63,044 nucleotides of DNA from Marinilabiliales bacterium (GCA_002869365.1 PKTA01000036.1:1-63044); one strand, 5' to 3'. Shown: positions 36,313 to 46,574, counted from the first letter of the stretch. Numbers and translations are program-made. The notes: generated by a model from the sequence alone, not told the origin.

Positions 36313-36917
36313 GCATTAGTATAATTATTATAGCAATCACCGTTATAATATCGGTATTAGCATTCAATAAATTGGAACTCTTTGATAAACTAAAATTCAA
36401 TCCTTATCTAATCAAAGAGCACAAACAGTGGTGGCGGTTTTTATCGCATGCACTCTTGCATTCCGACTGGATGCACTTGCTGATTAATATGTATGTGCTT
36501 TATTCATTTAGTAGTATAGTAGAAGATACATATTTTAATCTCTTCTCCTACAGGGGATTACTGTATTTTGTACTGCTTTATGTTGGTGGTGTTTTGTTTT
36601 CAACAGTTTTCGATTATTCTAAACAAAAGTCAAATCCATATTATAATGCAGTTGGCGCCTCAGGAGCTGTATCTGCTGTTGTTTTCTCGAGCATACTAAT
36701 TTTCCCTGGAGGCAGCATATTTTTGTTTCCCATTCCCTTCCCAATACCTTCATGGGTATTCGGAATTTTATATATAGTTTATTCAGCATATATGGGAAAG
36801 AAAGCCAATGATAATATAGGGCACAATGCTCATCTGTGGGGAGCTATTTATGGAATAGTTTTTACAGCAGTTACTATTCCTAACCTGGTAAGTGGTTTAT
36901 TGCAAAGAATATTTTAG
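36309..36917 (+). CDS. Rhomboid-family intramembrane serine protease
   Basis: The 202-residue polytopic protein has the rhomboid markers: HALLHSDWMHLLINM (His/Asn in TM2), GASGAV with the nucleophile Ser (residue ~118), and the general base His in the HNAHLWGA segment. A reduced six-segment topology fits the length. Substrates are unknown. The start overlaps the stop of the upstream gene by 4 nt. Confidence 0.9.
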   Translation: MSISIIIIAITVIISVLAFNKLELFDKLKFNPYLIKEHKQWWRFLSHALLHSDWMHLLINMYVLYSFSSIVEDTYFNLFSYRGLLYFVLLYVGGVLFSTVFDYSKQKSNPYYNAVGASGAVSAVVFSSILIFPGGSIFLFPIPFPIPSWVFGILYIVYSAYMGKKANDNIGHNAHLWGAIYGIVFTAVTIPNLVSGLLQRIF

Positions 36918-36976
36918 TTTTAATATTTCTGTTACAAAAATGTCATGATTTTAGTGGAAAATAATTTTATTTATTA

Positions 36977-36984
36977 TATCTTCG
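36977..36984 (+). promoter_or_regulatory. -7 box (TATCTTCG) upstream of the propeller kinase
   Basis: TATCTTCG differs from TAnnTTTG in one base and lies 22 nt before ATG 37007. Confidence 0.4.
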
Positions 36985-37006
36985 TGCTTTACCACTGATT
37001 AAATTA

Positions 37007-40000
37007 ATGCGAATAAAAATTCCCAAATACTTACTTGTCATTTTCTGTCTAATAGTAAATGCACAACTTATCAGTCAAGTGCATGTGGTACCCATTGGAG
37101 ACAGGAAAATTGAACCTCAGCAATCATTGAGTCAGGGACGTATTAATGCCATTACCGAGGATGACAATGGTATAATGTGGATAGGAACTCTCGACGGTCT
37201 GAATAGTTATGATGGCTATAATATTCAGGTTTTTAGGCATAAAATTGGAGATTCTACGTCAATTAGTAATAATACAATAAACGATCTCGATAAAGATACC
37301 AAGGGGAATATTTGGATAGCAACTGAAAATGGTCTTAACCTTGTTAATCCCAAAACAAATACTTTTAAGTCTTTTCTTGTAAAGACAAATAGTTTTAAGG
37401 GAAGAAATGAAAATCAAATAACTGCTGTATATGTTGATGAAAACAATATTGTTTGGTATTCAACTTATGGTGCCGGAATAGTAAAATTTGATTACGAAAA
37501 AGGGAATAAGGAGTATGTAAGTCTCGACATTGATAGTTTGGGAGAGGCTTGTCAAAATGTAAAAAAATTTATTGTAGATAATGAAGGTTATATTTGGTAT
37601 GCCTGTGCTAATGGTAACCTTTATAAAGTTGATGTAGTTAATAAAACAATTGAGAATATTAAATTTGATGGAGTTTCTGATGAAATAGTTAACAAAACAT
37701 TCATATCCTCTATGTTTAAAAGTTCTAGTGGGAAAATCTATTTTACAACTCAAGGTGAAAATTATGGTCTCTATTATTATAATCCAACCAGTAATTTAAT
37801 CGAAGCAGACGAATCTTTTAATTCAAAATTAAATAATGATCAGTTTATTTCTTGTTTAAGGTTTTTGAGTGATATTAAGGAAGATGAATCAGGGAATTTA
37901 TGGGTATCATCGTCCTACCGAGGTGTTTTTAAATATTCCTACGATAACTCAATTAGTTTTTATCCCGACTATATTCTGGATAAGACAGAACAGGAATATT
38001 TTGGTGGATCGGAAATCAAGTCATTATATTTTAGTAAAAGTGGTATTTTATGGTTCGGTACTAATGGTTATGGACTTTCAAGTATTAACGATTTCAATTT
38101 TTTCTTTAATACTATAAGTCCAAATCAATTTTCTAATGCATTTACTACCAAAAGTGTACGATCAATATTCGATGATGAAAATTATATTTGGGTTGGCGGC
38201 TATAAAGGGCTTGTAAGGATTGACAAACGGAATAATATTATAAAATCCTATTTGTTTGGAAGTGCAATCTACACACTTTTCCCCAATCCAAAAAACAATA
38301 ATTTAATTTTTGTTGGCACTGATGGTGGAGGTTTATATCTGTATGATAAGTTAAAACACAGCTTATTAAACAAATTCCCGCCCATTACTATTAACCACAA
38401 ACTTGAAGGAACTAATATATATTTTGTCAATATATTAAATGACTCAATATTATGGATAGGCAGGAATATTGGCCTTGAAAAGTATAATTTAAACTCAAAT
38501 GAGTTTAATTATGTAAAAATAAAGGATGATATTCAATTTAAAAACGAAAACTATTTTAGTGTTTTGTGTTCACATGTCGATGATAAGGGAAATTCATGGT
38601 TTGGCTCTATAAGAAATGGCTTATGGCTTTATAATAAAGAAACCGATTTATTAGAGAAGCATTTGTTGAAGGTAGAGGGTTTACAGCCGCAAAGAATTAA
38701 TTCGATTAACCATGATTCAAAAGGAAATTATTTTGTTTGTACTGATATCGGGCTATATTATTCAAGAAGTTTTGACAGTACATTTACTCATCTTAGCACT
38801 ATTGATGGTTTGCCAAATAATTACATTTATGCATGTATTGAAGATGAACAGGGAAATTATTGGTTAAGCTCAAATAAAGGAATTACGAATTGGCGTTTTA
38901 AGAATAATAGTTTTGTAACCTATTCTGCAGTTCATGGCTTACAAGATGATGAATTTAATACAGGTGCATATTATAAAGGTTCCGATGGTGTTGTTTATTT
39001 TGGTGGTATTAATGGCCTAACTTATTTTAAACCTAAATATCTTAATGATTTTAATAAAGAATACCAATTTGCATTAATAAAAATACATGAAAACAATAAT
39101 GAAGTGAAGCCCAAGGAGATTTCGCCGGGAAACTATACTCTTGATATGAATGAGTATAGTAACAATATTAATATAGAATTTGCTCTTTTTAGTTACCTTG
39201 GAACTAAGAAGAATGAATATGAATATAGAATAGCAAATCATGACTCTGAATGGCTACAACTTGGATCTTCTAATAATCTGGTGATTGAGAAACCCAATCC
39301 CGGAAAACAAACTATTCAAATAAGGGCAAGAGTTGTTGGCAAAGAATGGAATAAAAGACAACTTAACATCCAAGTTAATAAACCTCCTCACTTATGGCAA
39401 AGATGGACTTTCTGGGCAATTATTATAATATTAGTTAGTGTATTAATCTTTATTTATATAAAACTCAGAATCAGGAAAATAAGAATTGAGAAAAATAAAC
39501 TGGAAAATATTGTTGCCGAAAGAACGAAAGAACTTACTATAACTAATGCCGATTTACATATTTCTAATCAAACAAAAGACAGATTATTTTCTATTATTGC
39601 TCATGATTTAAGAAATCCTCTTAATTCATTATTGGGCTTTACTTCTCTGCTTCACTCAAGATCGCAATCCTATAGTAAAGAAGAAATAAATAGTTTCATT
39701 GAAGTAATCTATAATTCTTCAAAAAATCTTAATAATTTGCTAGACAATCTTTTAGGTTGGTCTCGTTTGCAGATGAATAAGATTATTTCAAATCCGCGTA
39801 ATATTTCATTAAATGATATTATAGATTCAAACCTGGCATTTTTGGATGGCAATATTGAAGGAAAGAAAATAAGTTTAATCAATAAATGTGAAAATAATTT
39901 ATTCGTTTATGCCGATTTTGATATGGTTTCATTAGTGGTTCGAAATATTTTGTCTAACGCAATAAAATTCTCATATAAAGGTGGAAAAGTAGAACTTGAA

Positions 40001-40255
40001 AACTCTAATTCGGAAAAACATATAATACTTACTTTTAGAGATTATGGAGTAGGAATGGATGATGAAACAAGAAACAGAATACTAAACTCTGATAAAAATA
40101 TTTCCAAATCAGGCACTGATAATGAGCTTGGCACAGGTTTAGGCCTTTTGCTCTGTAAGGATTTTCTTGTAATGAGTAACGGTAAAATGTTGATAGAAAG
40201 CGAATTAAATAAAGGAAGTGTGTTCTCAATTTATCTTCCCAAACCCCATGTCTAA
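37007..40255 (+). CDS. Two-component-regulator propeller/Y_Y_Y sensor histidine kinase
   Basis: The 1082-residue protein has a signal peptide, then about 14 propeller units with GIMWIGTLDGL, GNIWIATENGL and GILWFGTNGYG-type motifs, a Y_Y_Y domain (residues ~690-785), a membrane segment (~800-820), a HisKA domain with His in IIAHDLRNPL and a HATPase domain (NILSNAIKFS, GVGMDDE, GTGLGLLLC). It stops after the HATPase, so it lacks the receiver and AraC-type HTH of full hybrid two-component systems. A separate regulator would be needed; none is adjacent. Its 3' end overlaps that of 40226-41230 by 30 bp. Confidence 0.93.
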   Translation: MRIKIPKYLLVIFCLIVNAQLISQVHVVPIGDRKIEPQQSLSQGRINAITEDDNGIMWIGTLDGLNSYDGYNIQVFRHKIGDSTSISNNTINDLDKDTKGNIWIATENGLNLVNPKTNTFKSFLVKTNSFKGRNENQITAVYVDENNIVWYSTYGAGIVKFDYEKGNKEYVSLDIDSLGEACQNVKKFIVDNEGYIWYACANGNLYKVDVVNKTIENIKFDGVSDEIVNKTFISSMFKSSSGKIYFTTQGENYGLYYYNPTSNLIEADESFNSKLNNDQFISCLRFLSDIKEDESGNLWVSSSYRGVFKYSYDNSISFYPDYILDKTEQEYFGGSEIKSLYFSKSGILWFGTNGYGLSSINDFNFFFNTISPNQFSNAFTTKSVRSIFDDENYIWVGGYKGLVRIDKRNNIIKSYLFGSAIYTLFPNPKNNNLIFVGTDGGGLYLYDKLKHSLLNKFPPITINHKLEGTNIYFVNILNDSILWIGRNIGLEKYNLNSNEFNYVKIKDDIQFKNENYFSVLCSHVDDKGNSWFGSIRNGLWLYNKETDLLEKHLLKVEGLQPQRINSINHDSKGNYFVCTDIGLYYSRSFDSTFTHLSTIDGLPNNYIYACIEDEQGNYWLSSNKGITNWRFKNNSFVTYSAVHGLQDDEFNTGAYYKGSDGVVYFGGINGLTYFKPKYLNDFNKEYQFALIKIHENNNEVKPKEISPGNYTLDMNEYSNNINIEFALFSYLGTKKNEYEYRIANHDSEWLQLGSSNNLVIEKPNPGKQTIQIRARVVGKEWNKRQLNIQVNKPPHLWQRWTFWAIIIILVSVLIFIYIKLRIRKIRIEKNKLENIVAERTKELTITNADLHISNQTKDRLFSIIAHDLRNPLNSLLGFTSLLHSRSQSYSKEEINSFIEVIYNSSKNLNNLLDNLLGWSRLQMNKIISNPRNISLNDIIDSNLAFLDGNIEGKKISLINKCENNLFVYADFDMVSLVVRNILSNAIKFSYKGGKVELENSNSEKHIILTFRDYGVGMDDETRNRILNSDKNISKSGTDNELGTGLGLLLCKDFLVMSNGKMLIESELNKGSVFSIYLPKPHV

Positions 40256-41230
40256 AACCTTTAATGGCATTAAAGTATAACTGAAGTTGTCCTTCCGATA
40301 TAATGAACGAACGAAAGCATAACTGAATAAAAAGTAATCCCTGTTTGTCGTTATTTCCTCAATTGTTTTAGTAGAAAATGTAGTCCTGTCAGCAATTCCT
40401 TTTATAGAGTTAAATTTAAACTCTAAATCAAAGCATTTCATGCCAATTATTTCGGACATAAAAAAAATATATTCCTTTACGTATTTTTTTAGTTTTTTAT
40501 TGCCCAGTTCATTAATTCCCGAATAGCCGCCATCATTACTGCTGCAATAAAATGGAGATGATTTTAATAAATCAGCAATAAGTAACTTTTTTAACTTTAT
40601 TTGGGTTAACCATAAGTTGGATTTTGACCATCTTATATAATCGTAAAGCTGCTTTGTTATGTGGCCATTTTTTGAGTATAAAATCAACCAGTTCCACCAA
40701 CTTTCAGCATTATTAGTATAGTTGCTAAAACATGATGTTAACATTGTATCATCGGCTCTAAGAATAATATCGATCAGTTTAATACCCGAAGTTATTGGCT
40801 TCATCAGGTTGACTTCAAATTCATAACCCAGTCTTTCAAGTGATGCAATAATAAAATGGATAGTTCCAAAAGGATATTTTGTTGAATATGAAGTTGAAGG
40901 TGTTAAGTATCTTTCATTAATAAGGTTAGGGTTAAGTTTATTGGGGTTCGATGCTAATAAATCATTTTGCTTACTATCGAAAGCAATAATATGCTGGTCG
41001 ATGCATTTGAAACCTGGAGGTACAACGAACATATCTATGAAAACTAACTCGTCAATATTTAAATATTTTGAGTTATCAAGCCAAATATATTCGCCACTAT
41101 CACAAAAGCCTACAATATCCCAATTAAGGATATTATGTAAAATAATTCCTGATAAAATTCCATCTAAATCAGTATTAATAATGCCTTTTCTTTTTTTCGA
41201 CAGAAGCAAGTCGTTAGGTAAAGGGTTCAT
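40226..41230 (-). CDS. Uncharacterised protein with DHH-phosphoesterase-like motifs
   Basis: The 334-residue protein has no signal peptide. The N-terminal part has motif-like features of DHH-superfamily phosphoesterases: TDLDGILSG (D-x-D-x(4)-G), then VFIDMF, then CIDQHI in the place where a DHH motif would be. These are weak, and the DHH itself is absent. The rest of the protein gives no match. It lies tail to tail with the propeller kinase, with a 30-bp overlap of coding ends. The assignment is tentative; a hypothetical protein of unknown role is equally fair. Confidence 0.45.
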   Translation of the reverse strand: MNPLPNDLLLSKKRKGIINTDLDGILSGIILHNILNWDIVGFCDSGEYIWLDNSKYLNIDELVFIDMFVVPPGFKCIDQHIIAFDSKQNDLLASNPNKLNPNLINERYLTPSTSYSTKYPFGTIHFIIASLERLGYEFEVNLMKPITSGIKLIDIILRADDTMLTSCFSNYTNNAESWWNWLILYSKNGHITKQLYDYIRWSKSNLWLTQIKLKKLLIADLLKSSPFYCSSNDGGYSGINELGNKKLKKYVKEYIFFMSEIIGMKCFDLEFKFNSIKGIADRTTFSTKTIEEITTNRDYFLFSYAFVRSLYRKDNFSYTLMPLKVLDMGFGKIN

Positions 41231-41393
41231 TGCAAAGTATTTATTTCAAAAATATGCAAAAAATTAATTTCTTGCAATACAATATTATTATTTGCCCTCC
41301 ATTAATCGCTTCTTAATGAAAGTGATTAACAAATATTAAGTCATAGATTTATTATTTCTGTGTAAATTGCGCGATAATTAATAATGAAGAATC

Positions 41394-42908
41394 ATGCTTG
41401 AATTATTTATACTAATTCCTTTGTCTTTCACGATACCAACTGTTTTTACATGGTTGGTTTTTGAAAAAGCCGGACGTAAAGGATGGGAAACATTGGTTCC
41501 CTTTTATAATCTTTGGGTCATTAATAAGATAATCCAAAAGCCAATTTGGTGGTTTTTGTTATTGTTTTTCCCATTTATAAATGTTTTTGTTTATATGTTG
41601 ATGCTGGTTGAACTTGTTAAAGGTTTTGAAAAGCATAAATTATATGAGCAGTTCTTCGCTGTTGTTATTCCGTTCATTTATTTTCCATATTTGGGCTTTA
41701 AGGCAGATGAAAAGTTTGTGCCTGCAAATGAGAGGAAGAAGTATGAAAAAGGTTTTGTAAGAGAATGGGTTGATGCAATAGTTTTTGCTGTTGTTGCTGC
41801 AACAATAATACGTACTTTTCTACTTGAAGCCTACACTATTCCTACATCTTCAATGGAAAAATCATTATTGGTGGGCGATTACTTATTCGTAAGTAAAATT
41901 GCTTATGGACCTAAAGTGCCAAATACGCCAATTTCATTCCCATTTGTTCATCATACTATGCCATTTACTGAATCTACCAAGTCGTATGTTGAATGGATAC
42001 ATCTTCCATTTTATCGTTTCCCCGGCTTCGGTAATGTTGAACGCTATGATGCTGTGGTTTTTAATTATCCTGAAGGAGATACAGTTTCTACCCGATATCA
42101 AAGTAACAGAAGTTATTATGTTCTGGAAAAGGAGTATGGCAGAAAAAGACTTTGGAGCGACAAAAGGAATTTTGGTGAAATAATTTACCGACCTGTTGAT
42201 AAGCGAGAAAACTACATAAAAAGATGTATTGGGTTACCTGGCGACTCTTTAAAAATTATTGATCGTCAGGTCTATCTTAATGGAGAAAAGTCGTTTAATC
42301 CCGCCGGAATGCAATTCCAGTACTGGGTTCAAACTGATGGTAGTAGTATTAATCCCAGAATTCTGGATGAATATAATATCACAGAATATAGCAGAATGCC
42401 CCAGCCTGGATTGTTTATGTTTGTTTTAACAGATGAGGCTAAATCGGCTATTGAAAATTTGCCAATCGTAAAGTCTGTAGTTGCCTTTAATAAGCCTGCA
42501 GGAGAATGGGATGAGGGAATATTTCCACAAGATGAAGGATATCAATGGAACAGAGATAATTATGGACCTATTTACATACCAAAAAAAGGAGTTAGTATAG
42601 AACTAAATGAAGATGTGCTTCCTCTTTATAAAAGGTTAATAACTGTTTATGAAGGTAATACTCTTGATGTGAAAGATGGAAATATTTACATAAATGGAAA
42701 AATAGCAACTTCTTTTACACCTAAACTGAACTACTACTGGATGATGGGTGATAACAGACATAATTCTGCTGACTCTCGATTTTGGGGATTTGTACCTGAA
42801 GATCACGTAGTTGGAAAAGCTGAATTTGTATGGCTTTCACTCGACCCCAATAAATCAATTTTTAATGGGAAAATTCGATGGAATAAAGTATTTCGCATGG
42901 TTAAATAA
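41394..42908 (+). CDS. lepB: Signal peptidase I
   Basis: The 504-residue protein starts with a multi-segment membrane region (DUF5684-like, residues ~1-110), followed by a membrane segment and the type I signal peptidase core. The catalytic Ser is in TSSMEKSLLVGD (about residue 152), and the conserved Lys region is KRCIGLPGDSL, with the closing motif MGDNRHNSADSRFWG near the C-terminus. It is larger than E. coli LepB because of the N-terminal membrane region and an insertion in the periplasmic domain, as usual in this phylum. It removes signal peptides of exported proteins. It is 48 nt upstream of ftsK. Confidence 0.95.
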   Translation: MLELFILIPLSFTIPTVFTWLVFEKAGRKGWETLVPFYNLWVINKIIQKPIWWFLLLFFPFINVFVYMLMLVELVKGFEKHKLYEQFFAVVIPFIYFPYLGFKADEKFVPANERKKYEKGFVREWVDAIVFAVVAATIIRTFLLEAYTIPTSSMEKSLLVGDYLFVSKIAYGPKVPNTPISFPFVHHTMPFTESTKSYVEWIHLPFYRFPGFGNVERYDAVVFNYPEGDTVSTRYQSNRSYYVLEKEYGRKRLWSDKRNFGEIIYRPVDKRENYIKRCIGLPGDSLKIIDRQVYLNGEKSFNPAGMQFQYWVQTDGSSINPRILDEYNITEYSRMPQPGLFMFVLTDEAKSAIENLPIVKSVVAFNKPAGEWDEGIFPQDEGYQWNRDNYGPIYIPKKGVSIELNEDVLPLYKRLITVYEGNTLDVKDGNIYINGKIATSFTPKLNYYWMMGDNRHNSADSRFWGFVPEDHVVGKAEFVWLSLDPNKSIFNGKIRWNKVFRMVK

Positions 42909-42930
42909 TAAATTTTGCGAAAAAAAATTG

Positions 42931-42938
42931 TAGGTTTG
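42931..42938 (+). promoter_or_regulatory. -7 box (TAGGTTTG) upstream of ftsK
   Basis: TAGGTTTG is a perfect TAnnTTTG match, 18 nt before ATG 42957, so ftsK may have its own promoter besides read-through from lepB. Confidence 0.4.
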
Positions 42939-42956
42939 TGAAAATAATGATCAATA

Positions 42957-45422
42957 ATGCCAAAAAAGTCGAATAAACTTAAAGTTCCGGAAAAAAAAGT
43001 AGAAAAGAAAATTGAGAAGAAAACGGCCTCTAAGAAAAAAACTGTTAATACCAGTAAGGCAAATAAAAAATCGTTTTCTTTTGACCTTAAATATCAAAGA
43101 GTATTAGGGTTCTTTTTCCTGCTGTTTTCAGTTTATGTCTTTCTGTCGATAAGTTCATTTATTGTTAACTGGTTCGATGCAAATCCGTCAGATGAACTGG
43201 CAAATACAATTTCGTCATATTTCAGTGATCATGCCAAACAGGTAGAAGTATGGACAGGAAAGTTTGGTAGTATCATTTCCTCATATATAGTTTTAAAAGG
43301 ATTTGGCTTAGGCGCTTTTTTTATTCCTTTATTATTATTGGCTATTGGTCTTAAGTTGTTGATAAACACCGCTTTGTTTAAAACATGGACGTGGTTTCAA
43401 GTTCTTACAATAAGTTTTTTATGGATTCCTTTACTATTTAACCTCATTTTTCCGGAACATCCAGAAAACATATTGGGGGGATTATTAGGAAATCAACTTA
43501 ATGTATGGCTATCGAACTATATAGGTAGAGTAGGTTTGATATTCAGTTTGGTTTTTGTACCTGCAGTATTTCTATTGATAGATTATCAATTTAATTTCAG
43601 AAAAAAGAAACAAACTGATAAACATGCAGCGTCTCCTAAACCAAACACCTACGCTAAGGATGATTTATATAATACTGTTGAATTTTCAGTGGAAGATCCT
43701 GAGGATGAAGAAGACTTGCCTCAATCAGAAGATATTAAAACTGAGAAACCATCAAATTCCTTTAAAATAGAACTAGATGCTTCAGTAAAAAAAGAGAAAG
43801 AGGAAAAAGAAAATAAATCTGGTGAAATTGAATTTACTGTTGAAAAGCCAAAAGAAGAAAAGGTTTCTGACGAAAAAGTAAAGCCGGGAGAACATTTTGG
43901 AGTAGATTCTGAATACGATCCAACTTTGGATTTGCCTAATTTTAAGATGCCGCCTTTAAGTCTGCTGGAAGAATATGGCAGTGAAAACATTGAAATAGAC
44001 TCGGAAGAACTGGAAAGAAATAAAGTAAAAATTGTAAATACTTTAAAAAACTATTCCATAGAAATAACCAAGATAAAAGCCACAATAGGACCTACAGTTA
44101 CACTATACGAGATTGTGCCTGCTCCTGGTGTTCGCATCTCGAAGATAAAAAACCTTGAAGATGATATCGCTTTGAACCTGGCTGCTATGGGCATTAGAAT
44201 TATTGCTCCAATTCCCGGAAAAGGAACCGTTGGTATAGAGGTGCCGAACAAAAATCCGAATACGGTTTCCATGCGTTCTATTATTGGATCCGACAGGTTT
44301 AGAAACTCAAAATATGAATTACCTTTTGGCCTGGGAAAAACAATTGCAAACGAGAGTTTTGTTGCTGATTTAACAAAAATGCCACATATACTTATGGCAG
44401 GGGCCACCGGGCAGGGTAAATCAGTAGGGCTAAATGCCATAATTGCTTCACTGCTATTTACCAAGCATCCTGCTGAATTAAAATTTGTGATGGTCGACCC
44501 TAAGAAAGTTGAACTTACGCTTTTTTCAAGAATAGAAAGACATTATCTGGCAAAACTTCCTGACTCCGAAGAAGCCATTATTACAGATACTAGAAAAGTT
44601 GTTAGAACTTTAAATTCCCTTGGAATAGAAATGGATCATCGTTATGAACTACTTAAGGATGCTCAGGTTAGGAATTTAAAAGAATACAACCGTAAATTTA
44701 TTGCCCGAAAGTTAAATCCCAATCAGGGACATAAGTTTCTGCCATATATTGTTTTGGTTATCGATGAGTTTGCCGATTTAATAATGACAGCAGGTAAGGA
44801 GGTTGAAAATCCAATTACACGACTTGCTCAGCTGGCACGTGCTGTTGGAATTCATCTGATTATTGCCACTCAACGTCCTTCTGTAAATATAATTACCGGA
44901 ACAATTAAGGCGAATTTCCCGGCCAGGATTGCATTCAGAGTTATATCAAAAGTAGATTCCCGTACAATACTCGATACAGGTGGAGCCGACCAATTAATTG
45001 GAAGGGGAGATATGTTGCTTTCCACAGGTTCTGATATTATCAGACTGCAATGTGCATTTATCGATACACCAGAAGTTGATAAACTTACTGAATTTATAGG
45101 TTCTCAACGAGCTTATCCCGATGCCTTTTTCCTTCCCGAATATGAAGATGAAGAATCAGATAAAAAAGCGGAATATAATGCCGAAGAAAGAGATGAACTT
45201 TTTGAAGATGCTGCATATATTATTGTTCAAAACCAACAGGGATCAACTTCACTACTCCAAAGAAAACTTAAATTGGGATATAATAGGGCAGGCAGAATTA
45301 TTGATCAGCTAGAGGCTGCCGGTATTGTTGGCCCATTTGAAGGAAGTAAGGCGAGAGAGGTAAGAGTAGCCAATGAAATGGCTTTGGAACAGTTTTTGAA
45401 AGATTTAAATACTCCTGAATAA
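42957..45422 (+). CDS. ftsK: DNA translocase FtsK
   Basis: The 821-residue protein has a short Lys-rich N-terminus, four membrane segments between residues ~43 and 215, a charged linker (acidic and Lys-rich, to about 320), then the motor: an alpha domain, Walker A GATGQGKSVGLN, Walker B VLVIDEFADL and the winged-helix gamma domain (LQRKLKLGYNRAGRIIDQLEAAGIVGP) near the end. It moves DNA at the septum during division and activates dimer resolution. It is 25 nt before the LolA-like gene. Confidence 0.96.
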   Translation: MPKKSNKLKVPEKKVEKKIEKKTASKKKTVNTSKANKKSFSFDLKYQRVLGFFFLLFSVYVFLSISSFIVNWFDANPSDELANTISSYFSDHAKQVEVWTGKFGSIISSYIVLKGFGLGAFFIPLLLLAIGLKLLINTALFKTWTWFQVLTISFLWIPLLFNLIFPEHPENILGGLLGNQLNVWLSNYIGRVGLIFSLVFVPAVFLLIDYQFNFRKKKQTDKHAASPKPNTYAKDDLYNTVEFSVEDPEDEEDLPQSEDIKTEKPSNSFKIELDASVKKEKEEKENKSGEIEFTVEKPKEEKVSDEKVKPGEHFGVDSEYDPTLDLPNFKMPPLSLLEEYGSENIEIDSEELERNKVKIVNTLKNYSIEITKIKATIGPTVTLYEIVPAPGVRISKIKNLEDDIALNLAAMGIRIIAPIPGKGTVGIEVPNKNPNTVSMRSIIGSDRFRNSKYELPFGLGKTIANESFVADLTKMPHILMAGATGQGKSVGLNAIIASLLFTKHPAELKFVMVDPKKVELTLFSRIERHYLAKLPDSEEAIITDTRKVVRTLNSLGIEMDHRYELLKDAQVRNLKEYNRKFIARKLNPNQGHKFLPYIVLVIDEFADLIMTAGKEVENPITRLAQLARAVGIHLIIATQRPSVNIITGTIKANFPARIAFRVISKVDSRTILDTGGADQLIGRGDMLLSTGSDIIRLQCAFIDTPEVDKLTEFIGSQRAYPDAFFLPEYEDEESDKKAEYNAEERDELFEDAAYIIVQNQQGSTSLLQRKLKLGYNRAGRIIDQLEAAGIVGPFEGSKAREVRVANEMALEQFLKDLNTPE

Positions 45423-45447
45423 TCATAAATAATTGATTAAGAAAAAT

Positions 45448-46083
45448 ATGAAAAATATAATAATATTATTTGTACTTGTTTTTTCTGTAAGTGCTTTTGG
45501 ACAAAGTAATAAAGAAGCTGAAGAACTCGTAAAAGAGGTAATTAATAAAATATCATCCTACGATAATTTTAAGGCTAACCTTAGTTATACCATGGTAAAT
45601 AACGACATGGATATAAACGAAAAAAAGACAGGTAGCATAATAGTTAGTGGCGATAGTTACCGCATAGAAATGGAAGGTCAGATAATTATTTGTGATGGAG
45701 TTTCGTTATGGACATATATAGTAGATTCTAAGGAAGTTATGCTAAGTAATGTGGCTGACAGCGAAGAAGATATTTCGCCAACTAAAATTCTCACCACCTA
45801 TGATGAAAACTATAAATCGAGTTTTGATAATGATAAGAAATATAAAAATTCAGATATTAAAAAGATTGATCTAGAAACTAGTGAGGATAAAGGCTTTCAG
45901 CAATTAAGTCTTGTTGTAAATAGTTTGGATAAAAGTCTTGAGAGTTTTTCAATATATGATATGAATGGAAGTGTTTTTACCTACCACATAATCGATTTAA
46001 AACCAAATATTGAATTGCCTGAAAATACTTTTAAATTTGAAACTAGTAAACACCCTGATGTGGAAATTATCGACATGAGATAA
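45448..46083 (+). CDS. LolA-like outer-membrane lipoprotein carrier protein
   Basis: ATG 45448 opens a signal peptide (MKNIIILFVLVFSVSAFGQ); a TTG at 45433 is in frame but less likely. The 211-residue product has the LolA/LolB-like pattern (INKISSYDNFKANLSYTM, GDSYRIEMEGQIIICDGVSLWTYI, VTYHIIDLKPN-type strands). It probably carries lipoproteins across the periplasm. In Bacteroidota, a LolA-like gene next to ftsK is common, and the 25-nt spacing supports one transcript. Confidence 0.85.
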   Translation: MKNIIILFVLVFSVSAFGQSNKEAEELVKEVINKISSYDNFKANLSYTMVNNDMDINEKKTGSIIVSGDSYRIEMEGQIIICDGVSLWTYIVDSKEVMLSNVADSEEDISPTKILTTYDENYKSSFDNDKKYKNSDIKKIDLETSEDKGFQQLSLVVNSLDKSLESFSIYDMNGSVFTYHIIDLKPNIELPENTFKFETSKHPDVEIIDMR

Positions 46084-46084
46084 T

Positions 46085-46495
46085 TTAACTTTTATGTCTT
46101 CTTTTGTTGTGTTCGTAGGTTAAGCCTGATAAACCTATATATCCCCATCCTATTATTAGCAACAATCCTCCAAGGGGAGTAACATATGCCAATGGGCCTA
46201 AACTCAATCCGGTTAGTTCCGATAGTGAAACTATATATAAACTACCTGAAAATAGCACTATCCCTATAAAAAATAAGTAATATATTGTAGTTATGTATGC
46301 TCTCTTTAAGTATCTGTTCATAAATGTTATTCCCAATAAGGCAATAGTATGAAACATCTGATATTGAACGGCAGTATTCCAAACTTCAAATTTGTCTTGT
46401 GAAATATTACCATTTAGTAAATGACTACCGAAGGCTCCTAAAATTACTGCTAATCCGCCAGAAATACCAACGGTTATTAAAATGCGTCTTGTCAT
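46085..46495 (-). CDS. DUF423 family membrane protein
   Basis: The 136-residue product has four membrane segments and the family pattern GAFGSHLL near the N-terminus, AVQYQMFHTIALL and PLGGLLLIIGW. DUF423 proteins are small integral membrane proteins of unknown function. It converges with the LolA-like gene, with stops one base apart. Confidence 0.85.
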   Translation of the reverse strand: MTRRILITVGISGGLAVILGAFGSHLLNGNISQDKFEVWNTAVQYQMFHTIALLGITFMNRYLKRAYITTIYYLFFIGIVLFSGSLYIVSLSELTGLSLGPLAYVTPLGGLLLIIGWGYIGLSGLTYEHNKRRHKS

Positions 46496-46546
46496 CTGTT
46501 GATTTGCTTTTATTATTGGCTAATATAGAAAAAATCAAAATATAAT

Positions 46547-46554
46547 TAACTTTG
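46547..46554 (+). promoter_or_regulatory. -7 box (TAACTTTG) before the YkoF-like gene
   Basis: TAACTTTG matches TAnnTTTG and lies 20 nt before ATG 46575. The 80-bp gap to the DUF423 gene is too short for a TPP riboswitch. Confidence 0.5.
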
Positions 46555-46574
46555 CAATTCATTAAATAATAGTT

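Noticed and set aside
46496-46574. TPP riboswitch before the YkoF-like/PnuC operon
   Set aside because: The gap is about 80 bp, and the -7 box at 46547-46554 leaves only a ~20-nt leader, too short for the aptamer.
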